Under the pieces are notes generated by a model. That model saw nothing but the letters and a program-made list of their open reading frames with translations, did no database searches and had not been told where the DNA came from. Below, piece by piece: positions 56,425 to 64,000 of a stretch of DNA of 64,000 nt (the stretch's first letter is position 1; each line of letters begins with the position of its first letter). The stretch is from Heloderma charlesbogerti (taxonomy: Eukaryota; Chordata; Lepidosauria; Squamata; Helodermatidae), in NCBI GenBank assembly GCA_026122225.1, contig JANEZZ010000795.1, positions 186,001-250,000 of the forward strand, read 5' to 3'. The position numbers were made by a program, and so were the translations under genes.

Positions 56425-59400
56425 CATCAGAGAGCAATACCTGGTCTGAACTCCAGAGGCTGACTCCATTTGCTCTCATCATGATGGGCCCCATAGAGAT
56501 TGGGGATGACCGTTGTGCCCTTGGGGATCGAAAAGCCAGACAGACTCGGAGGGAGGAGGTGTGGGGAGGAGAGAAGGAACAACGGATTGAAAAACGCCAT
56601 CCCACAGGCTTGGCTTCCTCCCTGCTCTGCTCTGACCCCTGGCCTGTTCCTTCAGTGAGCCCCGGGCCCCTCGCTCGCCCGGCAGTGATGAGGAGGGTTC
56701 CGTGCAAGGCCTCCTCCCTCCAGGTGCCAATGGCAGAGAGGGCAGCTGGCTAGAGCCAGGAAAGGCCTGCTAGGCCTCACCCGTAGCAAGCCATGATGCT
56801 GGCGGGGAAAAGCAGCCCCATGCACAAAGAAGCAAAAAAGGAAAACAGGGAGAGGTAAGACGTGTGGCTGAAGCCAGTGCCAATTGTGGGTGGGTCAGCC
56901 ATTTTCTCTTTGTCTTTCTGCCACCCCCTTTTCTCTCTCTCCCTCTACCTTCCTGCCCAGCGAACTGCCAGGGAAGGAACAGATCACTCTTGCCAGAGCT
57001 GACTGCAGGCAGAGGGCTTTTGAAATGAGGCCAAGGGCCACATGAAATCAGGCCAGCTGCAGCCTTAGGGCCACCAGGTGGCCCATCAGTGCCTTACGCT
57101 GGGCTTGTGAGTTCCTTGGAGACATTGCAGTGGACACTGGAGGAAGCAGAATGCTGAATTACGCGGACCTTTGGTCTGATCTAGCAGGGCCCCGCCTTAT
57201 TTACCTACGGAAAGGACTGCCAATGTCTGAAAGTCCAGGGGGGCCATCCCTGCCGTGCAGGGGGTCAGAGGTCGGGCCAGCAGCCAGATCCTACATGTGG
57301 GAAATGCCCCAATGGGCCTGTGAGAATCTAATACCTGGTATCACGGATGGTCATATGGGGCAAAGCAAGGGGAGCCGAAGGGCGCAGGCGCAAGGTCTCT
57401 GTGATGACGGCACTGAGGTAGGGCAGGTGCTCGCGGTCGTTGTAAGTGGGGTCACGACTGGGTCCGACAACGGTCATTAACTCTTTGTGGATTTGCTCCT
57501 GAACCTGGAGTGGCAGAAAGGCAGGAACAAACATGGAGGGTGGGGGGGAGTAGGACCCCAAATATCCACAAACGCCTGAGCTTGAGTCTCCACATTCCTA
57601 CACCAACCCCTGCAAGTTCAACATCTGGTCCACTCTTTTTCATATTTATTTATTTGTTACATTTATATCCCACCATTTTTCCTCTTGCAAGGAACCCAAG
57701 GCAGCGTACATGCTCCTCCTCCTCTCCATTTTTATCCACACAGCAACCCTGTGAGGTAGATTAGGATGAGAGACAGTGACTGGCCCAAAGTGCCCCAGTG
57801 AGCTTTATGGCTGAGTGGGTTCAACTTCAAGGGCTCTGTAGCTCTCCCTTCTTATGGTTCTTTATCTATAAACCAGACTTGAACTGGACAGCCCTTCAAA
57901 CAGAGGACACCTTCAAAATAGAAGGCAGTCCTCTGTCAGACCTTCAAAATAGAGGGCAGTCCTCTGTCAGACCTTCAAAGAGAGGACTGTCCTCCATATA
58001 GTGAGTAGCCACCCGAATTTCCAGTGGACATAGAATTATAGAATAGTAGGGTTGGAAGGGGCCTACAAGACCATCGAGTCCAACGCCCTGCTCAATGCAG
58101 GAGTCCAAGTCAGAGCATCCCCGACAGATGGCTGTCCAGCTTCAACTTGAATGCCTCCAGTGTGGGAGAGCCCACCCCCTCCCTAGGTAATGGTTTCCAT
58201 TGTCTTATTGCTCTAACAGTCAGGAAGTTTTTCCTGATGTTCAGCCGGAATCTGGTTTCCTGTTACTTGAGCCCATTATTCCGTGTCTTGCATTCTGGGA
58301 TAATCAAGAAGAGATCCTGGCCTTAAGTTGGTCTGATCAGCAGGGTTCTCTTCTTATGTCATGCTGTAAAGCAGGAGTGGGGAACCGGGGGCACTCTAGA
58401 CATCAACACACTCCAACTCCCATCAATTCCCATCAATTCCCGCCACCATGGCCTATGGTTGGGGTGATGGGAGTTGGAGTCCAGACACATCTGGAATGCC
58501 ACAGGTTCCCTACACCCTGGTGTAGAAAAAGTGGACAGAAAGATGTTTTTCTCACCCTCTTGTAATACTAGAACCAGAGTCATCCAGAGACATCAATCAG
58601 CACTTAGATTCAGACGAAAAGTTAACTTCCTCACACAAATACATGATTAAATGTATTGAAGTCACTGCTACCAGATGTTGCAGCTGTTCCAGCAGCCATA
58701 CAGAGAGAGATAAGAGGGGAAAGCAGGGCCATTCCATCAGCCCTGCTGAAAGACTACTACATTTTTTCCTCTTCCCTCCTCATGCCTTTTTCCTTGTGTG
58801 TTGTATCCTTTGAGATTGTAAGCCTGGAGGCAGGGATTGTCTTGTTTTACTGATTGAATGCTAGTGGCTCCAGGAGTCTCTTTGGTTGAGGGTTGGGATA
58901 AAAATACTTTAAATAAATAAATAAACAAACAAACAAATGTATTGCAGTCATTGCTAAAGGATGTTGCAGTGGCTTTTGGCTAAAAAGTCTTTAAAGGGGG
59001 GTGGATTAGACAAATTCATGAAGAAGAGGTCTGTCATTGGTTATTACCGACAATCATGAAATTGAACCTCAATGTTCAGAATTAAAGGGAACCTCCGTGT
59101 AGTGAAATGGAACCTCCATCTTCACCAAACACCACTTGCTCGGGGAAAGACAACGAGAGAGACTACTTCCCTCATGTCTTGCTTGTGGGCTTCCCAGCCG
59201 GCCATGAAATGGTGGATAAGATGGAGCCTTTGGGCAGGGAAGTTCTGGCCCTCCAGATCTCGTCAGACACCAAGGCCCATCAGCCCCAGCCAGCCAGGGA
59301 GGATGGGGTGTTGGAGTCCAGCAACATCTGGAGGGCCACAGCTATAGCGCTTTGACTCCCTTCCATGACCCTTGCATGGAGAAGTGGTGATGGAGGTCTT

Positions 59401-61812
59401 TGGAAGAGATGTGGGGGGAACTATCAGAGAGACAAACCAAAACATAGGCTGAGAGGGAATCTACTTTGGCACAGGGGACCACAAAGTCCAGGGTGCCTCC
59501 CCCCTAAGCAGGGCTGGCTCCAGGTTTTAGGGGGGCCTTGGGCAAGGCACCCTCAGTGGGCCCCCTCCCTCAGTGTGAGCCGACCTTCTCACCCCCACTG
59601 TCGCCAGCTGCTCTTGCTCCTCCTCCCCTTGCTCCTCATTGCTCCCACCTCCTTGCCTGAGAGGCAGAGAGCCGGGAGCAAGCCGGCCGTGGCGTCTGCT
59701 GCGCCTCCTTCTCACCACCACCGTTGTCTCGGCCAGAGCAAGAGGCCGGCTGCAAGGGCAAAGAGGAGGAGGAGCTCCAGGGAGCTCTTGTCAGTGGGCC
59801 CCTGCTGGGATGTGGGCCCTGGGCAGGTGCCTGACCATGCCTGACCCTTGACATTGGCCCTGCTGGAGAGTATGCCCCACTGCATGCAGTGGGATAGGTG
59901 TGAAGGGAGCCTTTCTGGCAGGCAAAATACCTCCCCCTTTTTCGCTGGCAAATTACACAACAGACCAGAAAACAAACCCAGGCAAACACACCACACTAAA
60001 ACAAACCAGCTCACTCATGGCAGAAAGGTAAGGTAAGAGGTAGGGGAAAGCAGTGCCAGCTCCAGGTTTTGAAGGGCCCTTGGGCAAGACCCTCCACAGC
60101 CCCCTCCCTCAGCGCGTCTGCCTTCTCACCACCACTGTCACTGGCTGCTCTTGCTCCTCCTCCCCTTGCTCCTCATTGCTCCCACTTGCTTGCTTGACAG
60201 GCGGAGAACCAGTGAGCAAGTCAGCTTTGGCATTCATTCATTCATTCATTCATTCATTCATTCATTCATTTATATCCTGCCTTTTTTCCTCCTTAAGGAA
60301 CCTAAGGCAGCATACATAATCCTCCTCCTCTCCATTTTATCCTCATAACAACCCTGTGAGGTAGGTTGGGCTGAGAGTCTGTGACTGGCCCAAAGACTCC
60401 CAGTGGCCGAATGAGGGACTTGAACCCGGGTTCTCCCGACTCCCAGTCCAACACTCTAGCCACTGCACCACACTACACTACATATTTGCTGCTGCTCCTT
60501 CTTACCTTCTTGTTTAGGCCAGAGCAAGAGGCAGGTGGAGAAGCATGTTACCATGGTGAGGAGGAGGAGCAACTCCAGGGGACTCTTGTCAGAGGGCCCC
60601 TTCTGGAGTGTGGGCCCTCAGCACATGCCCAACCATGCCTACCTAGCCTTGACGCCAGCCCTGCCCCTAAGTCTTCATCCTACCTGTGGGTGGTGCAGCA
60701 AGAAGGCCACAGCCCAGACGAGTAAGGTAGCAGTAGTCTCGGTACCTCCGATAAGCAGGTCTATGACGGCCATGTGGACGTGCTCTGGCATGAGGCCAGT
60801 TTCTCCCCACTTGCCAGCACTGTGGTCACGCACGAACTGCAGCATGTGATCCACTATGTCCCGTATCTCTGTGGGCTGATGGGTCTCCTGAGAGGGTGAG
60901 GGCATACGGCACAACAGAAATCCTGCCTTCCTCGGTTCGATGATTTCTACACTGCCATTCCAGAGGCATAACTGCCCTCCCAAGCCGGTGTACAAAATGT
61001 CATAAAACCATAACCATAAAATATAACCAGCCAATTAAAACCACAGTACAAGCTGAGGGAAAGTATTTAATTAATCCCAGTAATTCATAAAAAGCAGACT
61101 GAACTAAAAAGGTTTACAACTTTTTCTTTAACAATTCCCAAGGACGAAGCCCATTGCTCCCGTTTTTCTTTATGGGGTTAGAAGAGTCCAAGTTGATGAG
61201 AACCGGAGTTAAGCAATGGAATTCACTACGATGAGGCAGAGGGATGGCCAACAATTTGGATGGCTTTAAAACGGAGTTAGACAAATTCATGGAAGAGAAG
61301 GCTATCAATGGCTACTAGTCCTGATGGCTATGTGCCACTACCAGTGTCAGAGGCAGCGAGCCTCTGGGGAACATGGGCGAGAGAATGCTGTTGCCCTCAT
61401 GTCCTGCTTGTGGGTTTCCATGTGCAGCTGGTTGGCCACTCCGTGAAGAGAATGCTGGACTAGATGGACCTTTCATCTGATCCAACAGGGCTCCTCTGAT
61501 GTTCTTCTCCAGAATTAAACTCCCAGTTTGATTTCTGTTTACTAGGACTTCACCCATGCTTTCTCAGAGAAACCAGGACCCCAATTTAATCCAATTTTAA
61601 TGCAGTTTCACGTTATTTTACAGTTGTGTGCAAGGAAGCTATAGGCTGCCCCTTCTAGTCATCTTCTCTTAGCCCATCGCCATGAGAAAATCCCAACCCA
61701 ACTTACCCAGTCTCCACATTCTCACCTGGTGTTTCTTCATCTGCCTTTGGATAAAGGTGTCCCGGGTTTTGATGCAGGAAAGCAGGTGTTGCAAGGTGGG
61801 GTTTGGGAAGAC
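52072..61812 (-). CDS. CYP21A2: Steroid 21-hydroxylase (CYP21), C-terminal 275 residues in 5 exons
   Basis: Microsomal P450 that hydroxylates progesterone and 17-hydroxyprogesterone at C21 in adrenal glucocorticoid and mineralocorticoid synthesis. Exons in transcript order: 61812-61726, 60887-60684, 57504-57335, 56544-56441 and 52334-52072, all GT-AG with matching phases (828 nt including TGA). Visible P450 signatures are LLIGGTETT in the I helix, ETLR as ExxR, PERF across the last junction and [11 protein letters not shown] with the heme Cys. The assignment rests on exon order, sequence style ([27 protein letters not shown]) and the TNXB neighbour. Exons 1-5, including the membrane anchor, were not found up to 64000. 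No stop or frameshift was seen in the exons present. Confidence 0.93.
52830..53250 (+). mobile_element. Non-autonomous element (ACATTTGGAATT family), full copy
   Basis: GTACATTTGGAATTTTGGGA, TTCATAAAAAGGCTGCCATG, CTTTGCAGCATGCCAGCCTC and TGGGTGCCAAGAGAGGTGCC in one uninterrupted stretch, within the last CYP21 intron. Confidence 0.7.
53930..53951 (+). repeat. (AC)n microsatellite
   Basis: Eleven AC units directly next to the left end of Tc1 copy B; another CA-rich run follows its right end (55613-55680). Confidence 0.95.
53958..55612 (-). mobile_element. Tc1/mariner transposon, copy B (inactivated)
   Basis: 1,655 bp with TA on both sides (53956-53957, 55613-55614) and the same CAGTCAGGGCCAGAAATA inverted ends as copy A. 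The transposase keeps [10 protein letters not shown] and [11 protein letters not shown] (catalytic Glu present), but is split by indels, e.g. a 5-nt loss near 54755 relative to copy A. It lies in CYP21 intron 9. Confidence 0.93.
54282..55252 (-). pseudogene. Tc1 transposase, broken (copy B)
   Basis: The N-terminal frame 55252-55052 ([20 protein letters not shown]) and the C-terminal frame 54662-54282 are both well preserved but not joined in one frame. The intact Glu here and the missing Glu in copy A show that the copies decayed independently. Confidence 0.88.
55686..56050. mobile_element. Non-autonomous element, inverted relative of 12456-12840
   Basis: It begins GGCTTTCCTCACACGGAGCT and ends GGTGATGTAGAGATGCCCAT. 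A local hairpin (CATTTAAAATGGAAG...CTCCATTTTAAATG) lies at 55988-56026. Confidence 0.6.
56055..56431. repeat. CA/GA-rich simple-repeat tract
   Basis: About 375 bp of mixed ACAC and AGAG runs. On the CYP21 sense strand it is a GT/CT tract starting about 10 bp inside intron 9. The 150-codon open frame over it (Leu/Ser/Val/Cys-rich) is a repeat artefact. Confidence 0.9.
56441..56544 (-). CDS. CYP21A2: CYP21 exon 9 equivalent
   Basis: A 104-bp exon, phase 2 in and phase 1 out, with acceptor CCTCCGAG and donor GTATTG. With the AG carried over from exon 8 it reads [20 protein letters not shown] then [15 protein letters not shown]. It was found by frame and phase matching, since the longest open frames here are in other frames. 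A long pyrimidine/GT simple-repeat tract begins about 10 bp inside the following intron. Confidence 0.92.
57335..57504 (-). CDS. CYP21A2: CYP21 exon 8 equivalent (K helix, ExxR)
   Basis: A 170-bp exon, phase 0 in and phase 2 out, with acceptor CACTCCAG and donor GTATTA. It encodes [20 protein letters not shown] and [20 protein letters not shown] then [14 protein letters not shown] is the ExxR motif. It is about three codons shorter than the mammalian exon as remembered, consistent with a loop indel after GPS. Confidence 0.94.
57637..57830 (-). mobile_element. tRNA-derived SINE (reverse), 3' portion
   Basis: ATTTATTTATTTGTTACATT tail, AAGGAACCCAAGGCAGCGTA and CAACCCTGTGAGGTAGATTA; same plan as 60229-60485. 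Confidence 0.7.
58030..58330 (-). mobile_element. CR1-type LINE 3' end (reverse)
   Basis: AGAATTATAGAATAGTAGGG, TGGAAGGGGCCTACAAGACC, TCAACTTGAATGCCTCCAGT and CAGGAAGTTTTTCCTGATGT; typical CR1 3' region. A foldback element of the CCTTCCCCAACC family follows at 58371-58515. Confidence 0.8.
59512..59870 (+). repeat. Dispersed repeat, CT/GAG-rich family
   Basis: GGGGGCCTTGGGCAAGGCAC, CTTGCCTGAGAGGCAGAGAG and CAGTGGGCCCCTGCTGGGAT. Confidence 0.7.
60044..60670 (+). repeat. Dispersed repeat, CT/GAG-rich family, split by a SINE, ending at CYP21 exon 7
   Basis: GAAGGGCCCTTGGGCAAGAC through GACAGGCGGAGAACC, then the SINE 60229-60485, then GCCAGAGCAAGAGGCAGGTG and CTTGACGCCAGCCCTGCCCC. It ends about a dozen bases from the exon 7 donor at 60683. 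Confidence 0.75.
60229..60485 (-). mobile_element. tRNA-derived SINE with (ATTC)n tail (reverse)
   Basis: Reverse strand: GTGGCTAGAGTGTTGGACTG (A box), GAACCCGGGTTCAAGTCCC (B box), ACCTCACAGGGTTGTTATGA body, then GGATATAAATGAATGAATG. It is inserted into the dispersed repeat. Confidence 0.85.
60684..60887 (-). CDS. CYP21A2: CYP21 exon 7 equivalent (I helix)
   Basis: A 204-bp phase 0-0 exon with acceptor CCCTCTCAG and donor GTAGGA. It encodes [20 protein letters not shown] and [20 protein letters not shown] then [14 protein letters not shown]. The GGTET oxygen-activation motif is intact. A dispersed repeat ends about a dozen bases past the donor. Confidence 0.95.
61215..61500 (-). repeat. Dispersed repeat (GTGCTGGATCA family, reverse)
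   Basis: Mostly a mirror of 42895-43145: the segment CCATTTAAAGCCATCC-like, TAGCCATTGATAGCCTTCTC and CTGTTGGATCAGATGAAAGG are seen on the reverse strand. Confidence 0.65.
61726..61812 (-). CDS. CYP21A2: CYP21 exon 6 equivalent
   Basis: An 87-bp phase 0-0 exon with acceptor ...CCCTAG and donor GTGAGA. It encodes [20 protein letters not shown] then IQRQMKKHQ. It resembles the FPNPGL...KRD segment of mammalian CYP21 (F-G region) and appears to have the same length as the mammalian exon 6 (from memory). Confidence 0.87.
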
Positions 61813-64000
61813 CTAGGGTGCAGCAGGGGCCCAGAATTTATTTGCTTTCAGCACAAGCACCCAGAGAGGGCCCCCACCCCCATCACAGCTCTGTTTCAGT
61901 TTCCCGCCTCCTGATTCCTGAACCCTTTAGTCCCCTCTGCTGGACAACCTCATCCTCTTTCATACCCCAAGCACAGTGCCCTTCCTCTACCAGATTCCCT
62001 TTCTATGTCCCAAACAGAAGCTGCACTATTTGTCAGCATTTCGTAGATGATCATTCCCACTCTACAATTGGAATGCATATGAACTTTCTACAACATCACA
62101 GCAAGCAACACATTTTGCAGCCACTCTCATACCTCCTACATTTGGAAGGATAATCTAAGCCTTCCCATGACCTTGAAGAAGACCCCTACCATTTATTTTA
62201 ATAATGGGATGATCAGGGTAATTTTCTATATGGGGTGTGTGTGTAAAGCAGCACAACAGCAAAGCAACAAGGAGGCTCTGGATCCATTGTGGATGCAGCT
62301 GGTCTTAATGTAAAATATATAAGAACAGAGTTCAAAAATATCTATTTCAGGCAGCTAACCATTTTGGCTTCCGCCCTCATTAGTAGCTGTGCAATATATA
62401 TGTGTGTGCGCACGCGCACGCAACAAACCAGGGTTTGGTTTGTTTCTTTTTTCCTAAAAGCAAAAACATTAAGAGGCATTACACTGCTGAGTTTTAAGGC
62501 TGATCTGTAGCAAGCCAGTAGGGTACATTGGTTACTGTGTCAGACCAGAACTGAGGAGCACTGAGTTCAAATGTTGCCAGTCGGCTGTGAAGCACCCTGG
62601 GGATGTGTTTCCACCAGCAATTTACTCCAACCTGGCTGTGTGTGGAGGCTGCATGGTTTACATGACATTGTGGCCATCCAGCAGGCATCCCGGAGTTTAT
62701 CGTGGAAAAACCGGTTCTTCTGAGACTGGTTATAGTCCGACTTTTCCATGGGGGTGTGTCGCTCACCTGCCCGTGACCTCACTGACCCAACCCTTTCCCT
62801 CTCTGTTTTCCAGAAGTTTCAATGCCATTTTGGAGCAGGATGCCACAGGACCAACTTTTTAAAAAACATTGAAAATAAGTGCTAGATCACTAGTGAATAT
62901 AAGCATGCTATCACGGGCTAACAAGTACTCCCACTACAGCCTGAAAATCAGGTTTATCTCAGGTTGCTTCCCCAGAACTACATGTGGGGAGGATCCACTG
63001 CTAATATTCCTTTGTGTCCTTCGGTCCCATTTCGCAAGCATCAAAGTTCAGCTTTCGTTTTACATGCTAAGGCGCTTTCTCATTATAGCACCATTACACA
63101 GATCTTCCATCAATATCTCGCTATCACTCTGTCACTCTATCACGAAATAGTACTAACATGCATTTGCACCATCGAGCGATAGTGCATTAGTTCAGCGGCG
63201 CCTGCTGACTCCTGTTATAGTCAAAGAGGCTTGCTCCCGAAAATGCGCTATCACACATTTGTGATATCACACGATAGCGCAAGTATTCAGGGGTGCCTGC
63301 TAATGCGGTAGCCTGGTATTTATAGGGAAAGGGGGGGAAATGGACAGAATGGGGCTTTGGTCTGAGAAGTCTACTCAGAAGTAACTCCTGTTGTGGTCAA
63401 TGAGGCTTGTTCCCGAGATTGCCATTAAAGGGAGTAGAGCTCGGGGGTGGGGGGGCTCTCTTATTGGTTGAGCAGCCCCTGCCAGTCTGATGATGTTCAC
63501 TTCCAATCCCCCCACCCCACCCGGAAGTATGTTTCTGTCAGCAACTTATAATGGTGTGGTGCAGTCCTTCGTGGAGCCCCGTGCAGAGCCATGCCGATTC
63601 CATAAAAACTCCGGTATTTCTTTGTTTGCTTTACCCTTCCATTGTCATGGAAACATGGCCTGGGTAACTTTAGGCCAGTCACTACTATCTCTTAGCCTAA
63701 CTGACCTCACAAGGCTATTGTGAGGATAATGAGAGCAGAGGGGAGAAGGGGGGTAATATATGATGCCCTCGGGTCCTCAGAGCAGGGTGGGCAAATTCAG
63801 GGGGTCTGGAGGCCATTTCCCACACACAGCCCCCCCACGTGAGCCACACTCCTGCTGCCCTCCTCCCCTGCAGAATTCTTGTTCTCAAGCTCAATGTGAC
63901 CTTTTTATCACTCCGTGGGGGGGGGGAGGAACAGAGGATAAGTTCAACTATCCCCAGATGTGATGACGCAGCTAGCTCAAAGCCAAAAGGACAGCTAGCA
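61813..64000. other. CYP21 upstream intron; no exon found
   Basis: I looked for the preceding CYP21 exon on the reverse strand and found none with P450 character. Contents: a degenerate tRNA-SINE-like stretch at 62511-62610, short hairpins such as TGCGCTATC/GATAGCGCA at 63244-63282, and a SINE-like body near 63655-63750. Confidence 0.6.

Noticed and set aside
56017..56469. 150-codon reverse frame rich in Leu, Ser, Val and Cys
   Set aside because: It is translation of the CA/GA simple-repeat tract. The real CYP21 exon 9 overlaps its edge in another frame.
52072..61812. CYP21 as a pseudogene
   Set aside because: The five exons are fully open with intact heme, ExxR and I-helix motifs and consensus splice sites. 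Status of exons 1-5 is unknown.

Overview
The window is vertebrate nuclear DNA, most likely from a squamate reptile (probably a lizard). The reasons are GT-AG multi-exon genes with vertebrate protein families, a nearly uninterrupted BovB/RTE LINE, L2/CR1-type LINEs, Tc1/mariner copies, many short non-autonomous DNA elements and tRNA- and 5S-derived SINEs. Species cannot be fixed from the sequence alone. The two genes are tenascin-X (TNXB) and steroid 21-hydroxylase (CYP21), which are neighbours in the MHC class III region of mammals, so this is the squamate counterpart of that block.

Layout. Positions 2369-43280 (+) hold the 3' part of TNXB in 18 exons. Seven fibronectin type III (FN3) repeats have one exon each (2369-18527). 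Three further FN3 repeats are split over two exons each (21836-30096). Five exons (31364-43280) encode a complete C-terminal fibrinogen-like globe, ending in TGA. All splice sites are GT/AG and all phases agree, giving an open frame of 1,197 residues plus stop; earlier exons lie left of the window. Positions 52072-61812 (-) hold five exons of CYP21, corresponding to exons 6-10 of the mammalian gene: 275 residues with the I-helix GGTET, ExxR, PERF and Cys-ligand heme signatures. Exons 1-5 were not found and should lie to the right. The genes converge tail to tail, with about 8.8 kb of repeat-rich DNA between stop codons.

The rest is introns and intergenic DNA packed with mobile elements, often nested. 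Highlights are two Tc1 copies about 53.6 kb apart in the same orientation (365-2016, 53958-55612); a BovB LINE (34776-37985, -) whose 998-codon frame is interrupted only by two nonsense codons; an L2-type LINE (40775-42305, +); and six non-autonomous DNA elements with TAGGGATG...CATCCCTA ends and 8-bp target duplications, some containing palindromes inside palindromes. There are also SINEs that fuse a 5S-rRNA-like head to a CR1-type tail, and a roughly 390-bp intronic inverted repeat at 30353-30743.

The genes act independently: TNXB is an extracellular matrix glycoprotein and CYP21 an endoplasmic-reticulum P450 of adrenal steroid synthesis. Their linkage is positional. I found no evidence of a new multi-gene system; the novelty candidates are the mobile-element structures.
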